Positions 36,447 through 45,300 of a DNA stretch of 64,000 nucleotides are shown piece after piece. Each line of letters opens with the position of its first letter. Position 1 is the first letter of the stretch. Under the pieces are notes generated by a model. That model saw only the letters and a program-made list of their open reading frames with translations. It was not told the origin of the DNA and ran no database searches. A program made the translations under genes and the position numbers. Location of the stretch: contig DASWVB010000002.1 of NCBI GenBank assembly GCA_036401375.1, positions 124,001 to 188,000 on the forward strand, written 5' to 3'. The DNA is from DASWUZ01 sp036401375 (GTDB lineage Bacteria; Acidobacteriota; Terriglobia; Terriglobales; Acidobacteriaceae).

Positions 36447-37823
36447 GTGAAACCTCCAGCCGCTGTGCCGTCGCTGCGTCTAGACTGGATGACTATGCGG
36501 GCGAACTACTATCTCTTCAAGAGCGCGATCGTCGGTGCGCTGGGCGGGCTACTCTTCGGGTTTGACACGGCGGTGATTGCGGGTACAACGCAGCAGCTTA
36601 CCGAGGTTTTCAGTTTGAATCCGAGAGCGCTCGGCTTTACGGTGGCGATTGCTGTAATAGGCACGGTGGTGGGCGCCGTCTGCTCCGGTACGCTGGGTCA
36701 GCGATTCGGAGGGCGCGAGAGCCTTCGCATCATGGCGGTGCTCTACCTTGTCTCAGCCCTGGGCTGTGCGTTTGCGTGGAACTGGCCGATGCTGCTGATC
36801 TTCCGCTTTATCGGCGGCCTGGGAATCGGCGGCTCATCGGTGCTCGGCCCCGTGTATATCGCTGAGCTCTCGCCGGCACGGCTGCGCGGCAGGCTGGTAG
36901 GAATGTTCCAGATCAACATCGTTATCGGCATCCTGCTGGCTTACCTGTCGAACTACCTGATCGCCCGCATGGCCCTCGGTGCGACGGAGTGGCGCTGGCA
37001 GCTCGGGATTGCGGCGCTGCCCGCTGTGCTGTTTCTTGTCATGCTGTTCGGGATTCCCCGGAGTTCGCGATGGCTGGTCACACAGAACCGCGTCGATGAA
37101 GCACGCGAGGTGCTGCAGCTGATGGGAACTCCCGACTCTGAGGCGGAGCTTAAGGAGATCGTCGACTCCATCCACGTTGAGCGCACTTACAGGTCGGAGC
37201 CACTCTTTGCGCACAAATACCGGCTGCCCATCTTTCTTGCCATCAGTATCGGGTTGTTGAATCAGCTCTCCGGCATCAACGCGATCCTCTACTACCTGCC
37301 TTCGATCTTCAGCGCCGCAGGCTTTACCAAAACGTCTGGCGATCTGCAGGCGGTGATGGTGGGCGCCATGAACCTGGCGGCTACTCTGCTTGCGATGACG
37401 GCGATCGACAAGCTTGGGCGCAAGACGCTGCTGCTCTTCGGTTCGGTGGGAACGGCCGTGTGCCTGTGCGGGGTCGCCGCCATATTCTTTACGCGGCAGC
37501 ACCAGGCCTATCTCGTCTGGCTGCTGGTGGCGTACATCTTCTTCTTTGCTACCTCGCAGGGTGCGGTGATCTGGGTCTATATCAGCGAGGTGTTTCCAAC
37601 GCGTGTGCGTTCAAAGGGGCAGAGCCTCGGCAGCTCTTCGCACTGGATCATGAATGCCATCCTGTCTTTCACCTTTCCTATCGTCGCTAAGCGGTTTGGG
37701 GGCGCGCCGTTTCTCTTCTTCGCCGGGATGATGGTGGTGCAGTTCTTCGTCGTGCTGTTCGTCTACCCTGAGACTAAGGGTGTGACCCTGGAACAGCTGC
37801 AGCGCCGGCTCAATATAGCTTAG
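36447..37823 (+). CDS. sugar porter MFS transporter
   Basis: Proton-coupled sugar importer of the GLUT/XylE type. GTG 36447 is chosen because AGGGGAGGA is five bases upstream; ATG 36489/36495 are later options. Motifs include GGLLFGFDTAVIAG in helix 1, GQRFGGRES between helices 2 and 3, RFIGGLGIGGSS, the NQLSGINAILYYLPSIF quinone-like sugar site in helix 7, and PETKGVTLEQL at the C-terminus. The upstream 32 residues are not conserved. Confidence 0.88.
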   Translation: MKPPAAVPSLRLDWMTMRANYYLFKSAIVGALGGLLFGFDTAVIAGTTQQLTEVFSLNPRALGFTVAIAVIGTVVGAVCSGTLGQRFGGRESLRIMAVLYLVSALGCAFAWNWPMLLIFRFIGGLGIGGSSVLGPVYIAELSPARLRGRLVGMFQINIVIGILLAYLSNYLIARMALGATEWRWQLGIAALPAVLFLVMLFGIPRSSRWLVTQNRVDEAREVLQLMGTPDSEAELKEIVDSIHVERTYRSEPLFAHKYRLPIFLAISIGLLNQLSGINAILYYLPSIFSAAGFTKTSGDLQAVMVGAMNLAATLLAMTAIDKLGRKTLLLFGSVGTAVCLCGVAAIFFTRQHQAYLVWLLVAYIFFFATSQGAVIWVYISEVFPTRVRSKGQSLGSSSHWIMNAILSFTFPIVAKRFGGAPFLFFAGMMVVQFFVVLFVYPETKGVTLEQLQRRLNIA

Positions 37824-37892
37824 TCCTGCTGGAGCACCCTTTGGAGCGCCGTAAAAATCGGCAGTACAGAGGGACGTCAGTACACCTGAAAA

Positions 37893-38339
37893 TCAGGCGG
37901 AAGCGCCGCTGATGTACGCCTCTAGGTGTTTGATCTTTTCCTGCTGGGCGGTGATGATCCAGTTCACCAGGTCGCCAATCGAGAGCACTGCGGCGACCCG
38001 GCCTGCATCGATCACCGGCAGGTGGCGGATGCGGTTATCCGTGATGATGCGCATGCACTCGCCAATGGTGTGGCGTGGGGTGACTGTGATCACCGGCGAA
38101 CTCATGATCTCTTCAACGCGGGTGTCTTTTGAGGAGCGGCCGAGCAGCACGATCTTGCGTGCGTAGTCTCGTTCCGAGATGATGCCGTCGAGGTGGCCGT
38201 CGGTCATCACCAGGAGGGCTCCAACACCCTTCTCGGCCATGCAGACGACCGCGTCGTAGACCGTTGCGCCGGGGCGCATGGAGAAGACTTCTCCACCTTT
38301 TTGCCTGAGCATGGGGCCGATAGCTTCGTTGAGCGGCAT
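37893..38339 (-). CDS. CBS-domain pair protein
   Basis: 148 residues made almost entirely of two CBS motifs: VFSMRPGATVYDAVVCMAEKGVGALLVM with GIISERDYARKIVL, and VEEIMSSPVITVTPRHTIGECMRIITDNRIRHLPV. Such modules bind adenine nucleotides and act as energy sensors. No enzyme domain. It is followed by no co-directional gene within 400 bp. Confidence 0.9.
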   Translation of the reverse strand: MPLNEAIGPMLRQKGGEVFSMRPGATVYDAVVCMAEKGVGALLVMTDGHLDGIISERDYARKIVLLGRSSKDTRVEEIMSSPVITVTPRHTIGECMRIITDNRIRHLPVIDAGRVAAVLSIGDLVNWIITAQQEKIKHLEAYISGASA

Positions 38340-38416
38340 AGGTCACCTCACCGGAGAGTCGGATGATAGTCCTGCATGGAAACGGACGTCAATCGGCAGG
38401 AGAATGTATTCACCAG

Positions 38417-38893
38417 TCACGCCCGGGTGAGTGCGTCCGCGGACTTTCCCAGCTTCTTGAGAAGCTGTACCAGCTGGACGCGTTCCCGCCGGGAGAGACC
38501 GGCCGCAGCTGCTTCCATGGCGGCCGCGTGATGGCTGAATATCCGCGTGATCAAGGCGCGGCCCTCTCTTGTCAACGCGACGACCCGAATGCGCCTGTCT
38601 TCGGCCTGTTCGGTGCGGGAAACCAGTCCCCGGGTGTAGAGGCGGTCAACGGCGGTACTTACGGCGCCTGGGGTGAGGTGGACCCTGGAGCCAATCGAGT
38701 TCACCGGCTGCGGACCTTTGTGTAGCAGGACCTCAAGTACTCTGAAGTCGGATTGCCCGAGGCCACAGCCCTCGAGACTGGCATTCGCATGAGCTTGCAC
38801 CGCCTCGAATGCCTTCACAAGGATGAGCCAGACGTGTACGCCCGGCGTAACGTCTTCCGGCTGCTCAGGCTTGCGTCCTGGGTGTGAATCCAT
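38417..38893 (-). CDS. MarR-family transcriptional regulator
   Basis: 158 residues with a winged helix: the DNA-reading part is NSIGSRVHLTPGAVSTAVDRLYTRGLVSR and the wing EQAEDRRIRVVALTREGRALI. The gene is divergent from the LLM oxidoreductase, separated by 73 bp that contain repeated ACATAGAT sites, which suggests it controls itself and that gene. Its ligand is unknown. Confidence 0.9.
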   Translation of the reverse strand: MDSHPGRKPEQPEDVTPGVHVWLILVKAFEAVQAHANASLEGCGLGQSDFRVLEVLLHKGPQPVNSIGSRVHLTPGAVSTAVDRLYTRGLVSRTEQAEDRRIRVVALTREGRALITRIFSHHAAAMEAAAAGLSRRERVQLVQLLKKLGKSADALTRA

Positions 38894-38920
38894 CTGCTTA
38901 TTATGGCATCAAATAGTTCT

Positions 38921-38943
38921 ACATAGATATATTACACATAGAT
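38921..38943. promoter_or_regulatory. AT-rich direct repeat, probable MarR operator
   Basis: ACATAGAT occurs at 38921-38928 and 38936-38943, in an AT-rich stretch between the divergent marR-type gene and the LLM gene. The repeats are 15 bp apart from start to start. Placement in the only shared regulatory space makes it a good operator candidate; no experimental basis. Confidence 0.5.
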
Positions 38944-38966
38944 GTACATCGAGATTGAGGTTAACC

Positions 38967-40049
38967 ATGCAGATCGGCATCGACAGTTTTGTGGCAACGG
39001 TCTCGGACCCGGTGACCGGGGTAACTACCAGCGCTACGGACAGGATCGCCAACCTGCTCGAAGAGATTGAGGCGGCCGACCGGGCGGGCGTTGACAGCTT
39101 CGGCGTGGGCGAGCACCACCGTCCCGAGTTCCTGGACTCGGCGCCTGCCATGATCCTGGCCGCAGCTGCGGCGCGCACTAGCCGCATCCGGCTCAACAGT
39201 GCCGTCACGGTGCTTAGCGCAGACGACCCTGTCAGGGTCTTCCAGAACTTTGCTACTCTGGACCTCATCTCGCAGGGCCGGGCAGAGATGGTGGTGGGCC
39301 GGGGGTCCTTCGTCGAGGCTTTCCCCTTGTTCGGGCTCGACCTTAATGACTACGATTCCCTCTTCACGGAAAAGCTCGACCTGCTCCTGAAGATTCGCGA
39401 GAGCACCAAGGTGCGCTGGTCGGGACGGCATCGCCCTCCACTCACTGGGCAGGGCATCTATCCGCGGCCGGTGCAGAGCCCTCTGCCGATCTGGCTGGGG
39501 GTCGGGGGCACTCCGCAGTCCTTTGCTCGTGCCGGGGCGCTCGGACTGCCGCTGATGGTTGCGATCATTGGCGGCGAGCCTCATCGCTTTCGCCCGCTGA
39601 TCGATCTCTATCGTGAGGCTGGGCGGCAGGGCGGGCACTCACCGGAGAGCCTCAAGGTCGGTATACACGCGCTGGGATTCGTCGGCGATACCACCCCACA
39701 GGCTGCAAACGATTTCTTCCCGGGCTACGCGCAGATGTTCACCTCGATAGGCAGGGAGCGCGGCTGGCCGCCCACCACGCGGGCGCAGTTTGACGCGGTG
39801 CGTGCGCCTAAGGGCGCCATGGTGCTCGGGGATCCGGAGACAGTGGCCAAGAAGATCTTGTATGTGAACGAGGCGCTCGGCGGCTTGGCCCGCATCACCT
39901 TCCAGATGACTAACGTCCTGCTGCCGCACGAGAAGATGCTGCGCGCGATCGAACTACTTGGCACCGAGGTCATACCCATCGTGCGCGAGGCGCTTCAAGC
40001 CCAGCCGGCTTTGATAGGGAGTGATCCGAGTAGTTCAATAGTCGGGTGA
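38967..40049 (+). CDS. LLM-class flavin-dependent oxidoreductase
   Basis: Bacterial-luciferase-like monooxygenase of 360 residues. ATG 38967 gives the family's usual beginning MQIGIDSFVATVSD. Conserved points include DSFGVGEHHRPEFLDSAPAM, the LNSAVTVLSADDPVRVFQ strand, and GRAEMVVGRGSFVEAFPLFG. Flavin is expected to be supplied by a separate reductase. Substrate unknown. Probably regulated by the divergent MarR protein. Confidence 0.9.
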   Translation: MQIGIDSFVATVSDPVTGVTTSATDRIANLLEEIEAADRAGVDSFGVGEHHRPEFLDSAPAMILAAAAARTSRIRLNSAVTVLSADDPVRVFQNFATLDLISQGRAEMVVGRGSFVEAFPLFGLDLNDYDSLFTEKLDLLLKIRESTKVRWSGRHRPPLTGQGIYPRPVQSPLPIWLGVGGTPQSFARAGALGLPLMVAIIGGEPHRFRPLIDLYREAGRQGGHSPESLKVGIHALGFVGDTTPQAANDFFPGYAQMFTSIGRERGWPPTTRAQFDAVRAPKGAMVLGDPETVAKKILYVNEALGGLARITFQMTNVLLPHEKMLRAIELLGTEVIPIVREALQAQPALIGSDPSSSIVG

Positions 40050-40234
40050 CCTAAAGGCTGAGTCATAGATCAACCCGGTTGCGCCTGCCTGGGCGAGCCG
40101 TATATCTGACGCGACATTCCCACTTTGGGCAACGCTTGAGGTTGGCACCGCAAGGAGGGCATTTGGAGAAGGTTATGGTCCCGTGGCCTCTTACGCTCCC
40201 TGCCGGTCTGCCGATGACCACATCAGGAGCAACT

Positions 40235-40309
40235 ATGGACCACGTAGAATATGCATTCTTCGGGCTGGCCTTCCTGCTGTCTTACTTGATGGGTAAGAGA
40301 AGGACGTAA
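40235..40309 (+). CDS. possible 24-residue membrane microprotein
   Basis: An ATG six bases after AGGAG opens a frame coding a short hydrophobic peptide, MDHVEYAFFGLAFLLSYL, ending in a basic MGKRRT tail. It has the form of a single-helix small membrane protein. It lies in the 300-bp gap between the LLM gene and the convergent purF 3' end, where nothing else is evident. Could be chance. Confidence 0.35.
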   Translation: MDHVEYAFFGLAFLLSYLMGKRRT

Positions 40310-40349
40310 ACTCAACGTGCGGGGATTGATGGCGGGGATTGCGGGTTCG

Positions 40350-42062
40350 CTAGGCCATGTTGCTGATCGCCACTGCGGGCAGGACCGCGGGCAGGATGTC
40401 TTCGGCGTCGACCCATTGCGTTGGATATACGCCGGTGTAGCAGGCGGTGCAGTAGTGATTGCCCTCGCCGCCGTTGCAGGCGTGTTCGAGGCCGTCGAGC
40501 GAGAGGTAGGCGAGTGAGTCGGCCTCGATGAACTTGCGAATCTCTTCGACGGATTGGTTGGCGGCGATGAGTTCACGCTTGCTTGGCGTGTCGACTCCGT
40601 AGAAGCAAGGTGAGATAGTCGGCGGACAGCTTACCCGGAAGTGAACCTCGACCGCCCCCGCGGCCCGCACCATGCGCACGATCTTGCGGCTGGTGGTGCC
40701 GCGGATGATCGAGTCGTCGATCAGGATGATGCGCTTGCCCTCGAGCAGATTGCGGACGGGGTTGAGCTTGAGGCGCACTCCAAAGTCGCGGACGCGCTGC
40801 TCGGGCTCGATGAAGGTGCGGCCCACGTAGTGGTTGCGGATGAGCCCGAAGCGAAACGGCAGTCCGCTCTCGGCTGCGTAGCCGATCGCTGCCGTCACGC
40901 CGGAGTCGGGCACTGGTACGACCAGGTCCGCAGGCACGCTCGACTCCCGCGCAAGCTGGCGGCCCATCTGTTCGCGGCTGTCCTGCACCCAGCGTCCAAA
41001 GACCTTGCTATCGGGGCGCGAAAAATAGACGTGTTCAAAGATGCAGCTCGCCTGGGGAACGCCGCTCGCATATTGGCGGGAGGTGACGCCGTCGCGGGTC
41101 ACCATGACGAGTTCGCCGGGTGCGACGTCGCGTTCAAACTTGGCGTGCAACAGGTCAAAGGCGCAGGTCTCGGAGGCAAAGACGATGGTGTCGGGGCCGC
41201 CGGGGTTGGAGATGCGGCCCATCGAGAGGGGCCGGAAGCCGCGTGGATCGCGGGCCGCGAAGATGCGGTCTCGGGTCATCATGACGATCGAGAACGCGCC
41301 CTCCACCTGGCCGAGCGAGTCGGCGATAGCGTCGACGAGGGTGTTTTCTTTGGAGTGGGCGATGAGCTGGACGATGATTTCGGAGTCGCTGGTGGTCTGG
41401 AAGAATGCTCCCGCGCGCTCCAGTTTTACGCGGACATTGCCGAGGTTGACGAGATTGCCGTTATGCGCGATCGCGATGAGGCCCTTGGTTGAGTCCACCC
41501 GAATGGGCTGCGCATTGAGCAGTGCCGAATCGCCGGTGGTCGAGTAGCGGGTGTGACCGATGGCCAGTTCCCCAGGGAGCTTGGCGAGCACTTCGTCGGT
41601 GAAGATGTCGGCTACCAGGCCCATGCCTTTGATGTTTGAGAGGTGGGTGTAGTCGGCGGTGGCGATGCCGGCGGATTCCTGCCCCCGATGCTGGAGCGCG
41701 TAAAGCCCAAGGTAAGCCTGGCGGGCAGCGTCGGGGTGGCCGTGGATAGCTACTACGCCGCATTCTTCTCTTAGCTTGTCGTCCGCCTCGACCGATAGTT
41801 CGGGAAGTAGATCGGGGAGTAGTTCCGAGGATAGTTCTGGAGATATTTCTGGGGATAGGGTGGGTGCCCCATGTCTCGCTTCTGAGACATGGGTTTTGGT
41901 GGGGGATTCTTCTGAGAGATTATCGTTGGTGGGGATGCGGTCGCTGAGGTTATTGGATCCCACACATGTCACGATAGTGCCGCGCCATGTATGGGGCACC
42001 CGGTTTGTTTCGGTCGCCGGTGAGGAGGAGCCGGGAAGTCCTTCCATGATGAGGTGGGTCAT
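40350..42062 (-). CDS. purF: amidophosphoribosyltransferase, with unusual N-terminal extension
   Basis: First committed step of purine synthesis: PRPP plus glutamine to phosphoribosylamine. The class II amidotransferase domain starts at the nucleophile Cys in DDKLREECGVVAIHGH, with LYALQHRGQESAGIA and IAHNGNLVN following. The PRPP site is IILIDDSIIRGTTSRKIV. The start codon overlaps the purL stop by 4 bp, but the Cys is then near residue 100 instead of near 10. The extension is coded by a REPIN-like insertion and a 12-bp repeat giving SPEISPELSSELLPDLLPEL. It would have to be removed for the Cys to act as N-terminal nucleophile. Confidence 0.93.
   Translation of the reverse strand: MTHLIMEGLPGSSSPATETNRVPHTWRGTIVTCVGSNNLSDRIPTNDNLSEESPTKTHVSEARHGAPTLSPEISPELSSELLPDLLPELSVEADDKLREECGVVAIHGHPDAARQAYLGLYALQHRGQESAGIATADYTHLSNIKGMGLVADIFTDEVLAKLPGELAIGHTRYSTTGDSALLNAQPIRVDSTKGLIAIAHNGNLVNLGNVRVKLERAGAFFQTTSDSEIIVQLIAHSKENTLVDAIADSLGQVEGAFSIVMMTRDRIFAARDPRGFRPLSMGRISNPGGPDTIVFASETCAFDLLHAKFERDVAPGELVMVTRDGVTSRQYASGVPQASCIFEHVYFSRPDSKVFGRWVQDSREQMGRQLARESSVPADLVVPVPDSGVTAAIGYAAESGLPFRFGLIRNHYVGRTFIEPEQRVRDFGVRLKLNPVRNLLEGKRIILIDDSIIRGTTSRKIVRMVRAAGAVEVHFRVSCPPTISPCFYGVDTPSKRELIAANQSVEEIRKFIEADSLAYLSLDGLEHACNGGEGNHYCTACYTGVYPTQWVDAEDILPAVLPAVAISNMA
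41794..41853. repeat. 12-bp tandem repeat in the purF 5' region
   Basis: Five degenerate copies of a 12-bp unit (GATAGTTCGGGA, AGTAGATCGGGG, AGTAGTTCCGAG, GATAGTTCTGGA, GATATTTCTGGG). On the coding strand it specifies a four-residue repeat of the S/L-P-E-L type. It lies just ahead of the codons for the conserved Cys of PurF and keeps the reading frame because 12 is divisible by three. Confidence 0.75.
41862..42001. repeat. REPIN-like palindromic element inside the purF open frame
   Basis: Bounded by GGGTGCCCCAT at 41862-41872 and its exact inverse ATGGGGCACCC at 41991-42001. Next to the left end, CCCATGTCTC (41868-41877) pairs with GAGACATGGG (41884-41893) across a 6-nt loop. The left 18 bp recur inverted at 25676-25693. 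The layout matches short non-autonomous inverted-pair repeats; no transposase gene for it is seen here. Confidence 0.6.
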
Positions 42063-44479
42063 GCGACTACCTCATCATGGAGGGTAGCTTCGAGCGCACC
42101 GGACCAAGCCCTCTTTAGCTCCGATATAGATGAATCAATCTCGATCCCACCTTCGACTGTAATCTCGATCCGCTCAATTATGGTTCGGCCGAGGCGCATG
42201 GTTTGAATCTCGCGAGCATGGGCAATCTTTCTGACTCTATCTTCAACTTCAGGAGCGCAAGTGATTATCACGCTAGATGCATCTTCCAAGAACAATCCCA
42301 ATGCGTTACCAACTTCAGGATCGCCGATGATGTCGATGCTCGCCCCTATATGATATGCAAAGGACGCTTCCGCCAATGCCACCGCAAGACCACCCTCGGA
42401 GATGTGCTTCGCAGAGTGGATCAACCCTTCCTCGGCCAGAAGTCGGAGAACAAGATGAAGATCCGCTTCCCATGCAAGTTGAATCTCCGGTGGGCTTCCC
42501 CAAATTGAGCCGAGGATGTTCTTGGCAAATTGCGATGAACCAAGCTCGCGATACCGGCGTTTTATGTACTCGGCATGTTGCCTATCGAAGTCAGGGTCAG
42601 GCAAGTACAAGGAACGATTCTTTTCAGAGCGTGCCCACGCTGGAGTCGGGTAAATATGCAGGATCACATCGCCCACGCGCTGGAAATCGCCGGGGACCGC
42701 TTTGGTTACATCATCGAGGATGCCTACTATGCCGATTACTGGGGTGGGGTAAATTCCCTCGCCTCGAGTCTCGTTGTAGAGGGAGACGTTGCCGCCGGTC
42801 ACGGGCGTGCCTAGGGCTATGCAGGCTTGAGAGATGCCGTCGATGGCGGCTGAAAGTTGCGCCATGATTTCGGGCTTTTCGGGGTTGCCGAAGTTAAGGC
42901 AGTTGGTTGCGGCTACCGGGGTGGCGCCGGTACAGGCGACCTTGCGAGCGGCTTCGGCGACGGCATGCATCGCTCCCAGCTTCGGATCGAGGTAGCACCA
43001 GCGGCCGTTGCCGTCGAGCGCCATGGCGAGGCCGCGTTCGTGACCGGGGGTGCCGGTGCCCTTGATGCGCATCACACCGGCTTCGCCGCCGGGGCCTTGT
43101 ACTGTGTTGGTCTGCACCATGCTCTCGTACTGCTCAAAGACCCAGCGCTTGCTGCAAATATTCGACGAGGCGAGGAGCTTCTTTAGGTCGGCAGTGTAGT
43201 CGCGGGGTTTGTTCAGTTTGGCCAGCACTTCCGGCGGAGGATCGAGCGGGACTTTGATCTGGTTGGGGCGCTTCCATTCGCCGACGGGACGATGGTAGAG
43301 CGGAGCGTCGTCGGTGAGGGACTGGTTAGGGATGTCAGCAACCAGTTCGCCATGGTGCAGGATGCGCAGGCGCGGCTCGCCGATCACTTGGCCGACGACA
43401 ACAGCATCGAGTCCCCATTTTTCGAAGATGCGCGTTACCTCGCCAGCCCGACCGCCGTCGGCGACCAGTAGCATGCGCTCCTGCGACTCGCTGAGCATGA
43501 TCTCGTAGGCGGTCATGCCGGTCTCGCGCTGCGGCACGAGATCGAGCTCAACCTCGACGCCAACGCCGCCGCGCGCGCCCATCTCGCAGGTGGAGCAGGT
43601 GAGCCCCGCAGCTCCCATGTCCTGGATGCCGACGATGGCGCCGGTCCGCATCGCTTCGAGGCAGGCCTCGAGCAGCAGCTTCTCCATGAAGGGATCGCCC
43701 ATCTGCACGTTGGGACGCTTCTGCTCCGAGCCTTCTTTGAACTCCTCACTGGCCATGGTCGCGCCGTGGATGCCGTCGCGGCCCGTCTTCGCACCAACGT
43801 AGATCACCGGATTGCCTATGCCCGAGGCCTTGGCGTAGAAGATCTCGTCCATGCGCACCAGGCCGAGGGCAAAGGCGTTGACCAGCGGGTTACCGGAGTA
43901 GCAGCTCTCGAATTTCGTCTCCCCGCCGAGGTTAGGCACGCCGAAGCAGTTGCCGTAGGAGGCTACACCGCCGACTACGCCTTCCATGATGGAGTGGTTT
44001 TTGTGAATGGTCTCGGGGCTCTGAGGCGAGCCGCCGTCAGAGTTGGTGATGGGGCCGAAGCGCAGCGAATCCATCACCGCCAGCGGCCGCGCGCCCATCG
44101 TGAAAATATCGCGAAGAATGCCGCCCACGCCGGTGGTCGCTCCCTGAAAAGGCTCAATATAGGAGGGGTGGTTATGCGACTCGATCTTGAACGCGCAGGC
44201 CCAACCGTCCCCGACATCGATGATGCCCGCATTCTCGCCAGGCCCCTGCACGACGCGGTCACTTTTCGTCGGCAGCCGCTTCAAGTGCACCCGCGAAGAT
44301 TTGTAGGAGCAGTGCTCGCTCCACATCACGCTGAAGATTCCAAGTTCGGTGAGGCTGGGGGTGCGCCCGAGCGCGCCGACGATCTTCTCGTACTCCTCGG
44401 AGGTGACGCTGTGCTGCGCCAGAAGCTCAGTGGTCACTGTGGCAGCCACGGGGGCCACGGGTGGCGATTCTGGTTTCAT
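42059..44479 (-). CDS. purL: phosphoribosylformylglycinamidine synthase II
   Basis: ATP-dependent amidation of FGAR to FGAM; this short type works with PurS and PurQ, which are not in the window. The 806-residue protein has the ELGIFSVMWSEHCSYKSSR signature near residue 50, GVGGILRDIFTMGARPLAV, the GIQDMGAAGLTCSTCEMGARG segment and a second half starting QTNTVQGPGGEAGV. The first three quarters have very GC-rich third positions; the last ~600 bp (42059-42680) are noticeably AT-richer, as if from another source. Confidence 0.95.
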   Translation of the reverse strand: MKPESPPVAPVAATVTTELLAQHSVTSEEYEKIVGALGRTPSLTELGIFSVMWSEHCSYKSSRVHLKRLPTKSDRVVQGPGENAGIIDVGDGWACAFKIESHNHPSYIEPFQGATTGVGGILRDIFTMGARPLAVMDSLRFGPITNSDGGSPQSPETIHKNHSIMEGVVGGVASYGNCFGVPNLGGETKFESCYSGNPLVNAFALGLVRMDEIFYAKASGIGNPVIYVGAKTGRDGIHGATMASEEFKEGSEQKRPNVQMGDPFMEKLLLEACLEAMRTGAIVGIQDMGAAGLTCSTCEMGARGGVGVEVELDLVPQRETGMTAYEIMLSESQERMLLVADGGRAGEVTRIFEKWGLDAVVVGQVIGEPRLRILHHGELVADIPNQSLTDDAPLYHRPVGEWKRPNQIKVPLDPPPEVLAKLNKPRDYTADLKKLLASSNICSKRWVFEQYESMVQTNTVQGPGGEAGVMRIKGTGTPGHERGLAMALDGNGRWCYLDPKLGAMHAVAEAARKVACTGATPVAATNCLNFGNPEKPEIMAQLSAAIDGISQACIALGTPVTGGNVSLYNETRGEGIYPTPVIGIVGILDDVTKAVPGDFQRVGDVILHIYPTPAWARSEKNRSLYLPDPDFDRQHAEYIKRRYRELGSSQFAKNILGSIWGSPPEIQLAWEADLHLVLRLLAEEGLIHSAKHISEGGLAVALAEASFAYHIGASIDIIGDPEVGNALGLFLEDASSVIITCAPEVEDRVRKIAHAREIQTMRLGRTIIERIEITVEGGIEIDSSISELKRAWSGALEATLHDEVVA

Positions 44480-44572
44480 CGGCTAGAGTTCTATTGTCGC
44501 ACGGCGGTCAAGGAGAGCGTGACCAAGCCTTGATGCTCTCCAACTCGGTGGCTCGGTGAGCAGGCAGGACCG

Positions 44573-45100
44573 CTATTTGGCATTTTGCATGGCGGCTGCA
44601 TCGCACTCCGACGCACTTTGGCCACGAACCGGCAGGCCGAAATCTGCCAGTCGATGGATCGACACCTCCGCAGAGACGTGGTGGACGAAGACACCACCGG
44701 CTGCCAGCCAGAGATCTTTGTAACGAAGATAATCGTCGACCAGCACATCTCCCGCATTCAGCATGTGGAGATACTTGTCCTTTGATGGGCAGGTGATGAT
44801 CCTGACCCCGGGGAAGTGATGAGCAGCCCATGCAACCTTCTGAGGCTCGGACCATCCACCGCGAGGACATCCGGTCAGAATGATCGGGTTTAGGTGTGCC
44901 ACCGCTTCATAGAGCTCGATGGCACCCGCCATGATCGGCAGGTCGCGATAGAACTCTCCGTGTAGCTGGATAAGTCTCCAGAACTCCGCAGTGCCAAGCA
45001 GGTCTTGAGCCTCGCGGGGATGGCGGCCGAACACATCGATTGCCAGGCTATCAAAATCCGCCAGGACGCCGTCGCAATCCAGAAATATCTGTCTCACCAT
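44573..45100 (-). CDS. HAD-type 5'(3')-deoxyribonucleotidase-like protein
   Basis: Begins with the HAD nucleophile motif QIFLDCDGVLADFDSLA, followed by PIILTGCPRGGWSEPQK (Thr in motif II), a lysine in SKDKYLHML and the acidic motif GDVLVDDYLRYKDLW. This fits the NT5C/5' nucleotidase type C family, dephosphorylating deoxynucleotides. ATG 45100 gives a start right at the conserved domain; ATGs upstream (45112, 45190) only add unconserved residues. Next to the tRNA-Ser. Confidence 0.8.
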   Translation of the reverse strand: MVRQIFLDCDGVLADFDSLAIDVFGRHPREAQDLLGTAEFWRLIQLHGEFYRDLPIMAGAIELYEAVAHLNPIILTGCPRGGWSEPQKVAWAAHHFPGVRIITCPSKDKYLHMLNAGDVLVDDYLRYKDLWLAAGGVFVHHVSAEVSIHRLADFGLPVRGQSASECDAAAMQNAK

Positions 45101-45212
45101 CCAGAGTAACATCCGCAACATGGGAGTTTTGCGCGGGAAAGGGACTTCGGCTGGCCCCAGTGCGAAGCAGTCACTGATGGAACCTTTCACTCGATTGCTC
45201 GAGTGAACAAGA

Positions 45213-45300
45213 TGGCGGAGGGAGAGGGATTCGAACCCCCGTTACCTTTCGGTAAAGCGGTTTTCAAGACCGCCTGTTTCAACCGCTCACACATCCCTCC
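45213..45300 (-). tRNA. tRNA-Ser (anticodon UGA)
   Basis: 88 nt including an encoded CCA. The acceptor stem pairs GGAGGGA with TCCCTCC; discriminator G then CCA. Anticodon arm: GCGGT-CTTGAAA-ACCGC, with TGA as the anticodon. A long variable arm (TACCGAAAGGTA) is typical of tRNA-Ser. T-arm GGGGGTTCGAATCCCTC. The gene is the insertion target of the downstream island: its first 36 nt and 8 leader bases are repeated at 61993-62036. Confidence 0.97.
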
